The notes beneath the pieces were generated by a model that saw nothing but the letters and a program-made list of their open reading frames with translations, had not been told where the DNA came from and ran no database searches. Shown here one piece after another: positions 30,422 to 39,832 of a stretch of DNA of 64,000 nt. Made by a program: the position numbers and the translations under genes. This stretch comes from Rhizobium leguminosarum (GTDB lineage Bacteria; Pseudomonadota; Alphaproteobacteria; Rhizobiales; Rhizobiaceae). Each line of letters opens with the position of its first letter. The stretch's first letter is position 1. The stretch spans positions 6,658 through 70,657 of the forward strand of contig NZ_LWBS01000272.1 in assembly GCF_001652265.1 (NCBI RefSeq), in the 5' to 3' direction.

Positions 30422-30985
30422 ATGTCGAATGCTCATCATCGCAAGAAACAGCCCGTGCTCGTGCGCCAGCAGTTGCTGGAGGTCGCCGCGCGCCTTGCTG
30501 CCAGCGACGGCATGGCCGCCGTCACGCTCGATGCGGTTTCCGCTGCGTCCAGCGTCAGCAAGGGCGGGCTGCTGCATCATTTCCCGACGAAGAATGCGCT
30601 GCTCGATGCTCTGTTCGAGAGCCTGCTCGAAAAGTTCGACGCCGATATAGAGGAACTGATGCGCGGCGATCCGCTGCCGCAGGGGCGCTTCACCCGCGCC
30701 TATCTCAGGGCGGTATCCGGTCTCAAGGAGCGTCCCGACGATTCCAGGAGTTGGACGCAGGTGACGATCGCGCTTCTTGCCGAACCACGGCTGCGTCTTC
30801 GCTGGCGCCAATGGGTGCAGGCGCGGGCGGAGGAATATATCGGCACCGACTCCTCCCTCGACGCACAAGTCGTGCGTTTCGCCGCCGACGGACTTTGGTT
30901 CGCAGATACGTTGGAAAGCCATGATATCAACGGCGTTCTGAGGCGGGATCTCATCGATCGCCTTGTCGAACTGACCGGCAAGTAA
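30422..30985 (+). CDS. TetR-family regulator of the SMR efflux pump
   Basis: A 187-residue TetR-type repressor. The helix-turn-helix is AVTLDAVSAASSVSKGGLLH (about residues 33-52) followed by HFPTKNALLDALF. The C-terminal ligand domain (about 60-187) resembles the TetR_C_37-like group. The ATG at 30422 is chosen over a longer frame because the palindromic operator would otherwise lie inside the gene. The SMR pump gene follows after 18 bases, so it probably controls itself and the pump. Confidence 0.88.
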   Translation: MSNAHHRKKQPVLVRQQLLEVAARLAASDGMAAVTLDAVSAASSVSKGGLLHHFPTKNALLDALFESLLEKFDADIEELMRGDPLPQGRFTRAYLRAVSGLKERPDDSRSWTQVTIALLAEPRLRLRWRQWVQARAEEYIGTDSSLDAQVVRFAADGLWFADTLESHDINGVLRRDLIDRLVELTGK

Positions 30986-31003
30986 TTCGAAAAGGAATTC
31001 GCC

Positions 31004-31345
31004 ATGAGCCAGGCCGCCGTCTACGGGCTGCTGTTTGCAGCCATCGTGCTTGAAGTCATCGGCACGACCGCGCTGCAGCTGTCGCAGCAGTTCACCCGCA
31101 TCGGGCCGACGGCACTCGTGGTCGCCTGCTATGCTGCTGCCTTTTATTGCCTGTCGTTGACGCTGAAAAGCATCCCCGTTGGTATCGCCTATGCGATTTG
31201 GAGCGCTTTGGGAATCGTGCTTATTTCCTCGGTCGGTCTGGTCTTCTTCAAGCAGCGCCTCGATCTGCCGGCAATCGTCGGGCTCGGGCTGATCATAACA
31301 GGCGTTGTGGTCGTCAATCTATTTTCTAAATCGGTTTCGCATTGA
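31004..31345 (+). CDS. Small multidrug resistance (SMR) efflux transporter
   Basis: A 113-residue protein with four membrane helices. The catalytic Glu lies in FAAIVLEVIGTTALQLS (about residue 14), and the helix-4 region PAIVGLGLIITGVVVVNLFS is typical of EmrE-type pumps, with IPVGIAYAIWSALGIVLISS in the middle. It exchanges protons for small cations or guanidinium-like compounds. It is downstream of the TetR gene in one unit. Confidence 0.9.
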   Translation: MSQAAVYGLLFAAIVLEVIGTTALQLSQQFTRIGPTALVVACYAAAFYCLSLTLKSIPVGIAYAIWSALGIVLISSVGLVFFKQRLDLPAIVGLGLIITGVVVVNLFSKSVSH

Positions 31346-31536
31346 TATTGCTGCCATATTGCCAGGCGTTTTTTCCGTCTTCGGCCGGTAAATTTTCCCC
31401 TTTGTCAAAATACTGACAAAGGTCTATGTGTTCCTTGGACGTGGAGGAGACGAGGCGCAGCCAGCGCCGTTTTCCAAAGCGCTTTGAATCCTGCCTTCCC
31501 GCCTATCGATACTTCCAGGTTCTACAGGAGCACATC

Positions 31537-32322
31537 ATGGCCATTCGCACCGTCGTCTGGGGAGAGAATATCCACGAGAATACCAATGCCGTCGTCCGGG
31601 GGATCTATCCCGAAGGCATGCACACGACGATCGCCAACGCGCTGAACACCGATCCCAGTATCTCGGCGACGACAGCGACGCTGCAGGAGCCGGAACACGG
31701 TCTCAGCGAAGCCCGCCTTGCCGAAACCGACGTCTTGACCTGGTGGGGCCACAAGGATCACGGCGCTGTCTCCGACGCCGTCGTCGAGCGGGTTGCCAAG
31801 CGCGTCTGGGAAGGCATGGGCCTGCTCGTGCTGCATTCCGGCCATTTCTCCAAGATCTTCAAGCGGCTGATGGGCACGCCCTGCGCGCTGAAATGGCGCG
31901 AGGCGGGCGAGCGCGAGCGTCTGTGGACGATCAACCAGCGCCATCCGATCGCCGCCGGCATCGGCGAGCATTTCGAACTCGAGAACGAGGAAATGTACGG
32001 GGAGCAGTTCTCGGTGCCGGAACCGCTTGAAACGGTGTTCATCTCCTGGTTCCAAGGCGGGGAAGTGTTCCGCTCGGGCCTGACTTGGCGCCGTGGCGCC
32101 GGCAACATCTTCTATTTCCGCCCCGGCCACGAGACCTATCCGACCTATCACGACGTCAATGTGCAGAAGGTGCTGATCAACGGCGTGAAGTGGGCCTATA
32201 ACCCTGAGGGGTCGTTGACTGGTATCACCGACGCCCCAAATGTGCCGGTAGAAAAAGCACTGGAGCCGATCGTCGAACGCGGCCCGAGACTGCACCAGGC
32301 CGGCGAAGCCGGTTACCGCTGA
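31537..32322 (+). CDS. thuA: ThuA-domain protein (trehalose/sugar utilisation)
   Basis: A 261-residue ThuA-family protein with [20 protein letters not shown] at the start and the central [20 protein letters not shown] and [19 protein letters not shown] segments. The fold is class I glutamine amidotransferase-like, without an established enzyme activity. ThuA and ThuB in Sinorhizobium convert trehalose-type disaccharides to 3-keto derivatives. The transporter and regulator of that locus (thuREFGK) are not here, so this may be a paralogue for a different sugar. The ATG at 31537 follows AGGAG. An oxidoreductase follows after nine bases. Confidence 0.88.
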   Translation: MAIRTVVWGENIHENTNAVVRGIYPEGMHTTIANALNTDPSISATTATLQEPEHGLSEARLAETDVLTWWGHKDHGAVSDAVVERVAKRVWEGMGLLVLHSGHFSKIFKRLMGTPCALKWREAGERERLWTINQRHPIAAGIGEHFELENEEMYGEQFSVPEPLETVFISWFQGGEVFRSGLTWRRGAGNIFYFRPGHETYPTYHDVNVQKVLINGVKWAYNPEGSLTGITDAPNVPVEKALEPIVERGPRLHQAGEAGYR

Positions 32323-32331
32323 GGAGCATCC

Positions 32332-33375
32332 ATGCGACTACTCGTTCTTGGCACGGGGGTGATGGCGAAAAACCAGCTCGCCCGCTTCCCTCTCATCGAC
32401 GGCGTGACGGTGGTCGGCGCCGTCGACACCGATCCCGAACGGCTTTCGGCCTTCGCCGATAAGTTCAACATCGAAAAACGGTTTCTTTCGCTGGAGGAGG
32501 CGATCGCCTGGGGTGAATTCGATGCGGCGACAAATGTCACGCCCGACCGCATCCATCACCCGACGACGATGGCGCTGATTGCTGCGGGCAAGCACGTTTT
32601 CTGCGAAAAGCCGCTGGCGGAGAACTATGCGAAGGCGCTGGAGATGACGGAGGCGGCCGAAAAGGCCGGCGTCATCAACATGGTCAACCTCACCTATCGC
32701 AACGTCGCGCCGTTGCAGCGCGCCCGTGAGATGGTGCTCGCCGGCGAGCTCGGCACGATCAGACATGTGGAAGCCTCCTATCTCCAGAGCTGGCTGGTGT
32801 CGCGCGCCTGGGGCGACTGGCGCACGGAATCGACCTGGCTGTGGCGGCTTTCCACCGGCCATGGTTCGAACGGCGTGCTCGGCGACGTCGGCATCCATAT
32901 TCTGGATTTCGCCGCCTATGGCGCGGCGACCGACATCGATCACGTCTTTGCGCGGCTGAAGACCTTCAACAAGGCGCCGGGCGGCCAGATCGGCGAATAT
33001 CTGCTCGATGCCAATGACAGCTTCACCATGTCTGTCGATTTCGCCAACGGCGCGCTTGGCGTCATCCATGCCAGCCGCTGGGCGACAGGGCATCTGAACG
33101 AGTTGAAGCTGCGTATTTATGGCGAGAGGGGCAGCCTTGAGGTCATCCACCGTCCCAGCGGTTCCGAGCTGCATGGCTGCCTCGGCGAGGATGTCGAAAC
33201 CGCGACCTGGACGAAGATCGAGGTTGAACCGGTGGCGACCAACTACGAGCGTTTTGCCGAGGCCGTGGCAAGCGGCATCCAGCCGGACCCGAACTTCCGC
33301 CACGCCGCCAACCTGCAGAAGGTGCTCGACCTTGCGATGGTGACCGAGCGCGAGCGACGCGAGCTGAAGGTCTGA
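32332..33375 (+). CDS. Gfo/Idh/MocA-family oxidoreductase (ThuB-like)
   Basis: A 347-residue NAD(P)-dependent oxidoreductase. The N-terminal Rossmann motif is MRLLVLGTGVMAKNQLARFP, the conserved EKP motif is HVFCEKPLAENY (about 85-96), and the C-terminal catalytic domain contains GVLGDVGIHILDFA with the Lys/Asp/His set typical of the family. Together with the upstream ThuA-like gene (nine bases apart) it forms a two-gene unit that probably oxidises a sugar or polyol at C-3. The substrate is not inferable. The nearest named relative is ThuB. Confidence 0.87.
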   Translation: MRLLVLGTGVMAKNQLARFPLIDGVTVVGAVDTDPERLSAFADKFNIEKRFLSLEEAIAWGEFDAATNVTPDRIHHPTTMALIAAGKHVFCEKPLAENYAKALEMTEAAEKAGVINMVNLTYRNVAPLQRAREMVLAGELGTIRHVEASYLQSWLVSRAWGDWRTESTWLWRLSTGHGSNGVLGDVGIHILDFAAYGAATDIDHVFARLKTFNKAPGGQIGEYLLDANDSFTMSVDFANGALGVIHASRWATGHLNELKLRIYGERGSLEVIHRPSGSELHGCLGEDVETATWTKIEVEPVATNYERFAEAVASGIQPDPNFRHAANLQKVLDLAMVTERERRELKV

Positions 33376-33479
33376 TCCTGTCCGCTGGATAAGCTGCCGT
33401 TCATCCGACGGTGGCTTATCCAGCGCATCGGCGCACCATCGGCTTTCAGTCCGCAATATTTTCGCGCTATGCTCTGGCA

Positions 33480-35012
33480 ATGAGCAGCCCAAGGCTTTCG
33501 TTTGGTCCGTTCCTTTTCGATCCCGTGACAGGAAGCCTGTGGCGGGACGGGAAGTCCGTTGCGACGGGACCACGGCCCGTAGCGCTGCTCGGCTTGCTGC
33601 TGGAGGCTGAGGGCCGCGTCGTCACCAAGGCGGATCTGCTGGAGCGGGCCTGGCCGGGACTTACCGTGGAAGAAGGCAACCTGACGGTCCAGATCGCCGC
33701 GCTCAGGAAGCTTCTCGGCGCAAGACCGGATGGCACGGAGTGGATCGTCACCGTTCCCAGGGTTGGTTATCGCCTGCCGCGCCAGGACGATGCCGGGATG
33801 GCGCCCGTGGCGCCGCAGGCGCCGTCGGTTGCCGTTCTTCCCTTCGTCAATCTCGGCGGTGACGCCGACCAGGATTATTTCGCCGACGGCGTGGTGGCGG
33901 AGATCATCACCGCGCTTTCGCGCTTCCGTTCCTTTTCGGTCGTCTCGCAGAACTGCGCCTTCGTCTACAAGGGACGCAGCGTCGATGTGCGAGAGGTGGC
34001 CAGGGAATTCGGCGTGCGCTACGTGCTCGAAGGCAGTATCCGGCGGGAAGGCGCGCAGGTGCGCATCAACGTGCAGCTGGTCGACGGCATTTCGGCGGCC
34101 AATCTCTGGGCCGATCATTTCGAAGACGGCATCAGCCACATCTTCGCCTTCCAGGACCGTATCACCGAGCGCGTCGCCACGATCGACGAGCCGGCGATCG
34201 AGATTGCCGAAATCCGGAGATCGCGGCGAGACCGGCCGAACAGCCCGGCGGTCTATGATCTCTATCTGCGTGCGCTTGCTGCCATCACCGACGAGTCGAT
34301 CGAAAGCAATGCCGTTGCCTATGCGCTGCTGCGCGAGGCCCTGGCCATCGAGCCGGAAAATGCGTTGATCCTGTCGCTTGCCGCCTGGGCGCTCGAACAT
34401 CGCACGACCATGGGCTGGCCGCCGCTCGGAGAAGACGACAAGGCGGAATGCCTCAGGCTTGCACGCCGCGGCCTCCAGCATTCGGCCGGCGATCCCCGGG
34501 TAATGGTCCATTGCGGTATGGCGCTGCTGCAGACGGGCAAGGATTACGAAGGCGGCATGGCCGTGCTGGAGGCTGCCGCTGCCGCCAATCCCAATGATCT
34601 TCGCGTCGCCGCATGCTCCGGCATCGCGGCCCTGCACTGCGGCGATATCGGCGACGCGCTCGAGCGTCTGCACCGCGCCTTGAGGCTGGGGCCGCGAGAT
34701 CCGGACGCGCGTTTTTCGCTGACGGGCATCGCGATGGCCGAGATCTTCCGCGGCAATTACGAGGCGGCGGTAGCTTTCGGCGCTCGCTCGCTGGCGCTCA
34801 ATCCCCATTTCGACCCGACCTACTGGATGCTGATCGCAGCACATGCGCATCTCGGCAACATGGCCGAGGCGCGGCAGTACCTGCATGCGCTTGAGGCGAT
34901 CGCACCCGGTGTGACCCTCGAGAAAATTCAAGCCGGTCAACCGGCCAAGGACCCGCGGCGCTTTGTGCCGGTTCTGGAAGGACTGGCGCGGGCCGGAATG
35001 CGGCCGCGCTGA
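33480..35012 (+). CDS. Winged-helix / TPR regulator (adenylate-cyclase-associated-like)
   Basis: A 510-residue protein. The N-terminal OmpR/CadC-type winged helix (about 1-105) includes LLEAEGRVVTKADLLERAWP and TVPRVGYRLP. The middle (about 115-240) has SVAVLPFVNLGGDADQDYFADG and the EFGVRYVLEGSIRREGAQVRI segment that usually follows adenylate cyclase domains. The C-terminal half is TPR-like (about 265-480). No membrane helix or cyclase catalytic domain is seen, so it is probably a cytoplasmic transcription factor. The ATG at 33480 has a poor ribosome site. The target is unknown. Confidence 0.8.
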   Translation: MSSPRLSFGPFLFDPVTGSLWRDGKSVATGPRPVALLGLLLEAEGRVVTKADLLERAWPGLTVEEGNLTVQIAALRKLLGARPDGTEWIVTVPRVGYRLPRQDDAGMAPVAPQAPSVAVLPFVNLGGDADQDYFADGVVAEIITALSRFRSFSVVSQNCAFVYKGRSVDVREVAREFGVRYVLEGSIRREGAQVRINVQLVDGISAANLWADHFEDGISHIFAFQDRITERVATIDEPAIEIAEIRRSRRDRPNSPAVYDLYLRALAAITDESIESNAVAYALLREALAIEPENALILSLAAWALEHRTTMGWPPLGEDDKAECLRLARRGLQHSAGDPRVMVHCGMALLQTGKDYEGGMAVLEAAAAANPNDLRVAACSGIAALHCGDIGDALERLHRALRLGPRDPDARFSLTGIAMAEIFRGNYEAAVAFGARSLALNPHFDPTYWMLIAAHAHLGNMAEARQYLHALEAIAPGVTLEKIQAGQPAKDPRRFVPVLEGLARAGMRPR

Positions 35013-35111
35013 AAGCTCTTGGAAGTTTTAGTAGCCCTTAATCGGTCTCTTAGAGACCCAAAGCGGATGTTTCGGCGATGCTGATCCCGTCAATCGACGG
35101 AGGATCGGCTC

Positions 35112-35324
35112 ATGCTTTCCACCATGCATATTCTATCGCTCAGACAGGGCAAGCTTTACGGCGACCGAATTCCGATAGAGGCGCTGCCGCAGGGGTTCAA
35201 GCTGCCACAGCACTTTGTCGTTCTGTTCTCGCTGATCGGCAGGTGGCGCGAGCGCACGAAAAAAGGCTCCGCCGAAGCGGAGCCGGAAGTTGCCGAGCCG
35301 CAACGGGCGGCTTCAGTTGCGTGA
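35112..35324 (+). CDS. Small protein of unknown function
   Basis: A 70-residue protein preceded by GGAGG at eight-base spacing, which supports translation. Its sequence has a hydrophobic middle (FVVLFSLIGRW), too short for a confident membrane helix, and a charged tail. It converges end to end with the DUF1236 gene. I recognise no domain. Confidence 0.55.
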   Translation: MLSTMHILSLRQGKLYGDRIPIEALPQGFKLPQHFVVLFSLIGRWRERTKKGSAEAEPEVAEPQRAASVA

Positions 35325-35720
35325 CTATTCGATGACCTGCACCACACGGTGGGTGCGGGGTTCGACAATCACGCGTTGATTGTTGATCACCGTATAGGCA
35401 TATTTCGGATTGTCAGGCACCGGCGTCACCACTACGTCTGCCGGAAGCGGCTTGCCGACGACGATCGGTTCCTGGACCACCACGGAGGTGGTCGGGGCTG
35501 GCTGCTGCTGGACATAGGTGACGACCTCGCGCGGCGGCGGATCGACAACGGCACCGGCGACACCGCCGGCCACGCCGCCAATGGCAGCACCCACGGGGCC
35601 GCCGACGATTGCGCCGGTGATGGCGCCACCGGCTGCACCGGTCACGGCTCCATCAGCGAGCGCATTGGTTGCAAATGACGACAGCGCAATGGCGCTGGAA
35701 ACAACGAGAATCTTGTACAT
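35325..35720 (-). CDS. DUF1236-domain secreted protein under stress promoter
   Basis: A 131-residue protein with a signal peptide (YKILVVSSAIALSSFATNAL-ADG), a glycine-zipper-like segment (AAGGAITGAIVGGPVGAAIG, about 30-50) and a C-terminal DUF1236 motif ending in VEPRTHRVVQVIE. Proteins of this kind are abundant envelope proteins in rhizobia. GGAGAAG precedes the ATG at 35720. An exact EcfG promoter (35755-35779) starts about 35 bases upstream, so it probably belongs to the general stress regulon. Confidence 0.85.
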   Translation of the reverse strand: MYKILVVSSAIALSSFATNALADGAVTGAAGGAITGAIVGGPVGAAIGGVAGGVAGAVVDPPPREVVTYVQQQPAPTTSVVVQEPIVVGKPLPADVVVTPVPDNPKYAYTVINNQRVIVEPRTHRVVQVIE

Positions 35721-35754
35721 TTTGCTTCTCCTTTTCTGGGGATTGCACTGGGGT

Positions 35755-35779
35755 AACGACCGCGCTAATCCGAGGTTCC
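35755..35779 (-). promoter_or_regulatory. EcfG-type promoter of the DUF1236 gene
   Basis: On the minus strand, GGAAC (35779-35775), 16 bases, CGTT (35758-35755), with transcription expected to start near 35748, 28 bases before the ATG. Confidence 0.75.
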
Positions 35780-35851
35780 GGCAGGAGAGTGTCACGCTTT
35801 GGACGGCCGGTTCACATTATGTGAGGCCGCTAAAGCCTGGGTCGGGATGCG

Positions 35852-36961
35852 TTATTCCAGCCGCCGGCGGAAAAGCCAGGCGGCGGCGCTGAGCGTAGCA
35901 GTGGCGATCAACGCCAGTGGGATTGTCTGGTTCACCACCTCGCTCAAGGGGATATCCTTGAGGAAGACGCCTTTGACGATCACCAGGAAATAGCGCAGCG
36001 GATTGATCAAGGTCACCGGCTGCAACCATCCCGGCATGTTCTCGATCGGCGTCGCAAAGCCGGAGAGCAGCATGGCCGGGACCATGAAAAGGAAGGCGCC
36101 GAGGATCGCCTGCTGCTGCGTCATCGACAGCGCCGAGATGAAGAGGCCGAGGCCGGCGACTGAACCGAGATAGAAGATCGCGCTGCCGTAAAGCAGGAAG
36201 AGCGAGCCGCGCAGCGGCACCTCGAAGAGGAAGATGGCGGCCAGGACATAGACGGTGATATGGAAGAGGCCGATCATCATCGGTGGAATCAACTTGCCGA
36301 TCAGAATCTCGTGCATACGCAGCGGCGAGACCATCAGCTGATCGAAGGTGCCGAGCTCGCGCTCGCGAGCAATCGACAGCGCCGTGACGATCAGGCCGAT
36401 CAGGAGCGCGATGCTGGCGATCAGGTTCGGCACCATGAACCATTGATAGGTGAGGTTCGGGTTGAACCAATTGCGCGGCACTGTCGAGACGATGTCGGCG
36501 CCGGCACGTTTGCCGGCCGGTGTCTCGGCGGCAAGGGCTGCGCCGATTTGCAAGAGATAGCCCGCGACAATCTGCGAGGCGTTGGAGCGACGGCCATCAA
36601 GCACCATTTGCAGGTCGGCCGGCGTCCCGGCCTCGATATTGCGGGAAAAGTCTGGGCCGATCTCAACGGCGGCAATGGCCGTCTGATTGTCGATCGCCAC
36701 CCGGACCTCCGCCTGACTTTCTGCAATCTCGATTTTCCGGAAAGTCGGCGAGCCATCGATACGCTCGATCAGTTCCTGGCCCCAGTGACCGCTGTCGCGG
36801 TTGAGGATCATCACATCGACATTGCGCACTTCGAGCGTCGCGGCATAGGAGAAGACGAGAAGCTGGACGATCGGCGGGCCGATCAGGATGGCGCGGCCCT
36901 TGGGATCACGCAGGACGGCGAGCAGCTCCTTGACGATCAGGGCGTAAAGCCTTGTCCACAT
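35852..36961 (-). CDS. ybhR: ABC-2 type permease, YbhR-like
   Basis: A 369-residue export permease with an N-terminal helix, a large periplasmic loop (about 45-175) and five C-terminal helices, including the ABC-2 motif region ALSIARERELGTFDQLMVSP (about 212-231). It forms a heteromer with the upstream YbhS-like permease, driven by the YbhF-like double ATPase. It is the last gene of the cecR-ybhGFSR-like operon, one base after ybhS. Confidence 0.9.
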   Translation of the reverse strand: MWTRLYALIVKELLAVLRDPKGRAILIGPPIVQLLVFSYAATLEVRNVDVMILNRDSGHWGQELIERIDGSPTFRKIEIAESQAEVRVAIDNQTAIAAVEIGPDFSRNIEAGTPADLQMVLDGRRSNASQIVAGYLLQIGAALAAETPAGKRAGADIVSTVPRNWFNPNLTYQWFMVPNLIASIALLIGLIVTALSIARERELGTFDQLMVSPLRMHEILIGKLIPPMMIGLFHITVYVLAAIFLFEVPLRGSLFLLYGSAIFYLGSVAGLGLFISALSMTQQQAILGAFLFMVPAMLLSGFATPIENMPGWLQPVTLINPLRYFLVIVKGVFLKDIPLSEVVNQTIPLALIATATLSAAAWLFRRRLE

Positions 36962-36962
36962 C

Positions 36963-38090
36963 TCAGCCGATCCTTTTTCTGGTGCTGCGGGCTGCTAGCA
37001 CGAACATGATGGCGCCCATCGTCAGCATCACGCCGATCGCCTGCAGAAACATCGGCCAGATGTCGCCGGCGAGGAACACCGTCTGCAGGCTGGGGATCAG
37101 GTAGCGCGCCGGCACGATGAAGGTGATCCACTGGATCACGGTCGGCATGGAATTGATCTCGAAGAGAAAGCCCGACAGCAGGAATGCCGGCAGAAAGGCC
37201 GAGATCAGCGCCAACTGCGAGGCGAGGAACTGGTTCTTGGTGACCGTCGAGATCAACAGGCCCTGGCCGAGCGCCGGGATCAGGAAGGCGGCCGATAGGG
37301 CATAGAGGGCAGCGACGGAGCCACGGAACGGCACGCCGAAGAGAAAGACCGCAAGCAGCACGCAGAGCGTCATCGAGGTAAGGCCGAGCAGAAAATAAGG
37401 CAGGATCTTGCCTGCGAGCAGCTCGACCGCTGTTACCGGCGTTGCCATCATCGCCTCCATCGTGCCCCGCTCCCATTCGCGGGCGACGACGAGCGAGGTC
37501 AGAAGCGTGCCGACCAGCGTCATGACGATGGCGATCGAGCCCGGCACAAGGAAGTTGCGGCTGGTCAGTTCAGGATTGAACCAGAAGCGCTGCTCGACCG
37601 AGATGGCAGGACCATGTGAGGCGACGTCCGCTTGCCTCTGCCGCTCCCAGTTGGCAATGGTGCCCTGCGCATAATTCTGTACGAAATTCGCCGTGTTCGG
37701 ATCCGCGCCGTCGACGATCACCTGAATATCGGGACGGTTGCCGGCGGTGTAGCGCGTGGTGAAATCGGCGGGAATGACGACAATGCCGCGTACCTTGCCG
37801 AGCACAAGATCGTCCTCGAACAGGCGCCGGTCGCGGCTGACGGCGACCTCGAAATAGCGCGAGGCCTGGAAACTCGCCGACAGATCCTGTGTCAGCGGCG
37901 TCATCTCCTCGGTCACGAGGCCGATGCGGGTGCGGGTGGTATCGAGCGAGACGCCGTAGCCGAAGAGAAAGAGCAGGATCAGCGGCAGCACGAAGGCGAT
38001 GAGGATGCTGCTCGGATCGCGGATCGCCTGAAGACTTTCCTTGCGCACGAGGGCCAAGAGACGCCGCATCCGGCCGGAGGAGGTGCTCAT
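36963..38090 (-). CDS. ybhS: ABC-2 type permease, YbhS-like
   Basis: A 375-residue export permease with the same layout as its neighbour: N-terminal helix (DPSSILIAFVLPLILLFLFG), periplasmic domain (about 55-190), and five C-terminal helices with SLVVAREWERGTMEAMMATP (about 215-234). It starts within the stop codon of the YbhF-like gene (ATGA). In E. coli YbhFSR exports cefoperazone, chloramphenicol and Na+/Li+. Confidence 0.9.
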   Translation of the reverse strand: MSTSSGRMRRLLALVRKESLQAIRDPSSILIAFVLPLILLFLFGYGVSLDTTRTRIGLVTEEMTPLTQDLSASFQASRYFEVAVSRDRRLFEDDLVLGKVRGIVVIPADFTTRYTAGNRPDIQVIVDGADPNTANFVQNYAQGTIANWERQRQADVASHGPAISVEQRFWFNPELTSRNFLVPGSIAIVMTLVGTLLTSLVVAREWERGTMEAMMATPVTAVELLAGKILPYFLLGLTSMTLCVLLAVFLFGVPFRGSVAALYALSAAFLIPALGQGLLISTVTKNQFLASQLALISAFLPAFLLSGFLFEINSMPTVIQWITFIVPARYLIPSLQTVFLAGDIWPMFLQAIGVMLTMGAIMFVLAARSTRKRIG

Positions 38091-39832
38091 GCGGCATCCT
38101 CCTTCTCGGATTGCTGCACCAGGGCGATGAAGGCGTCCTCCATCGTCGGGTCCGGCTGCTCCTTGGTTGCAACCCGGGCCTTCAATTCATCGGGCGAACC
38201 GAGCGCGATCGAACGGCCGCGATAAATCAGCGAGATGCGGTCGCAATATTCCGCCTCGTCCATGAAATGGGTGGTGACGAGCACGGTAACGCCCTTTTCG
38301 ACCAGCGCATTGATATGCGTCCAGAATTCTCGCCGGGTGATCGGATCGACGCCGGAGGTCGGTTCGTCGAGGAAGAGGGCGCGCGGCTCGTGCATGACAG
38401 CGCAGGCAAGCGCCAGGCGTTGCTTCAGGCCGAGCGGCAGATCTTTCGCCGGCTGGCTGGCATGGCGGCCGAAATCGAAGATGCTGGCCATCAGCTCGAT
38501 GCGTTCGCGCCTGTGCAGCCCGCGAAGGCCATAGACGCCAGAGAAGAATTCGAGATTCTGCATGACAGTCAGATCGCCATAGAGCGAGAATTTCTGCGCC
38601 ATGTAGCCGAGCTGGTTGCGGGCCTCGGCGGCATCGCGGCGAAGGTCGAAACCGGCGACGCGGCCTTCGCCGCTGGTCGGCTTCAGCAAGCCGCAGAGCA
38701 TCTTGAAGGTGGTGGATTTGCCGGCGCCGTTTGGGCCGAGTAGGCCGAAGATCTCGCCGCGTCGGATATCGAAGCTGATATTGTCGGCAGCGGTGAAATC
38801 GCCGAAGCGCTTGGTCAGCGCCTTGGCCTCGATCACCGGCCGGTCATCCTCGCCTTTCGTCGGCTCTTGCGCCTCGGCCAGTCTCGAGCGGCCGCCAGGA
38901 CCACCACCCAGCATGTCGATAAAGGCATCTTCGAAGCGTGGCGGGACAGGGGTGAGTGTCGCGCCATCACCGGCCGAGCCTATATCCGGTTTCTTGTCCT
39001 TGGCGGCGACGAGGCGGATCGCCTCACCCTGGATCACGCCGTCGATGACGCCATCAGCCTGCAGAAGTCCGGCGAGCACCTGCCGGCGGCGCCCTGTCAA
39101 GCCCGAGACGCGGAAAACCCGGTCGCTGACGCGGCCGGTCATGTCAGCCGGTTTCCCCGAAAAGAGCAACTTGCCCTGGTTCAAGAGCAGCACATGATCG
39201 CAGGCTTCGGCCTCGTCGAGATAGGCGGTCGACCAAAGGACGCCGATGCCTTCCTTCGTCAGGTTCTCAACCATCTTCCAGAGGTCGCGGCGCGAGATTG
39301 GATCGACGCCGACGCCCGGCTCGTCGAGCAGCAGCAGGCGCGGCTTCTTCAGAAGCGCGCAGGCAAGACCGAGCTTTTGCTTCATGCCGCCGGAAAGCTT
39401 TCCAGCGAGCCTGCCGGTGAAACGCTTGAGATCGGTAAAGGTGAGCAGTTCGTCGAAGGCGCTCGCACGTTCGCTCTTCGGCAGGCCACGCAGATCGGCG
39501 TAAAGGTCGAGGTTTTCCTGTACCGAAAGGTCCTCATAGAGACCGAAGCGCTGCGGCATGTAGCCGATCGCCGCCTGGATGCCGGCGGCATTCTTCCGGG
39601 TATCGAAGCCGAGAACCTCCATAGCTCCCGTGTCGGGCAGCATCAGGCCAGTCATCAGGCGGATCAGCGTCGTCTTGCCGGCGCCGTCAGGGCCGACGAG
39701 ACCGGTGATTGCGCCGCCACCGATGACGCCGGAGACGGCGTCAAGGGCGGCCGGCGCATCGCCGAAGCGCTTGGTGACGCCGTCGATCCGGACAAGCGGC
39801 TTGTCGCCCCGGCCGGTCTCGGCGGCGGTCAT
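38087..39832 (-). CDS. ybhF: Double ABC transporter ATPase, YbhF-like
   Basis: A 581-residue protein with two ATPase domains. The first has Walker [15 protein letters not shown] (about 42-55, Asp replacing the usual Asn), signature [17 protein letters not shown] and Walker [13 protein letters not shown]; the second has [14 protein letters not shown] (about 370), [15 protein letters not shown] and [13 protein letters not shown]. The second signature lacks the usual LSGG start ([10 protein letters not shown]), as is common in this subfamily. A linker of about 70 residues joins them. It powers the YbhS/YbhR permeases. Confidence 0.92.
   Translation of the reverse strand: MTAAETGRGDKPLVRIDGVTKRFGDAPAALDAVSGVIGGGAITGLVGPDGAGKTTLIRLMTGLMLPDTGAMEVLGFDTRKNAAGIQAAIGYMPQRFGLYEDLSVQENLDLYADLRGLPKSERASAFDELLTFTDLKRFTGRLAGKLSGGMKQKLGLACALLKKPRLLLLDEPGVGVDPISRRDLWKMVENLTKEGIGVLWSTAYLDEAEACDHVLLLNQGKLLFSGKPADMTGRVSDRVFRVSGLTGRRRQVLAGLLQADGVIDGVIQGEAIRLVAAKDKKPDIGSAGDGATLTPVPPRFEDAFIDMLGGGPGGRSRLAEAQEPTKGEDDRPVIEAKALTKRFGDFTAADNISFDIRRGEIFGLLGPNGAGKSTTFKMLCGLLKPTSGEGRVAGFDLRRDAAEARNQLGYMAQKFSLYGDLTVMQNLEFFSGVYGLRGLHRRERIELMASIFDFGRHASQPAKDLPLGLKQRLALACAVMHEPRALFLDEPTSGVDPITRREFWTHINALVEKGVTVLVTTHFMDEAEYCDRISLIYRGRSIALGSPDELKARVATKEQPDPTMEDAFIALVQQSEKEDAA

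Noticed and set aside
33243..34940. A 565-codon open frame on the minus strand
   Set aside because: Antisense to the winged-helix/TPR gene; composition is that of a shadow frame.
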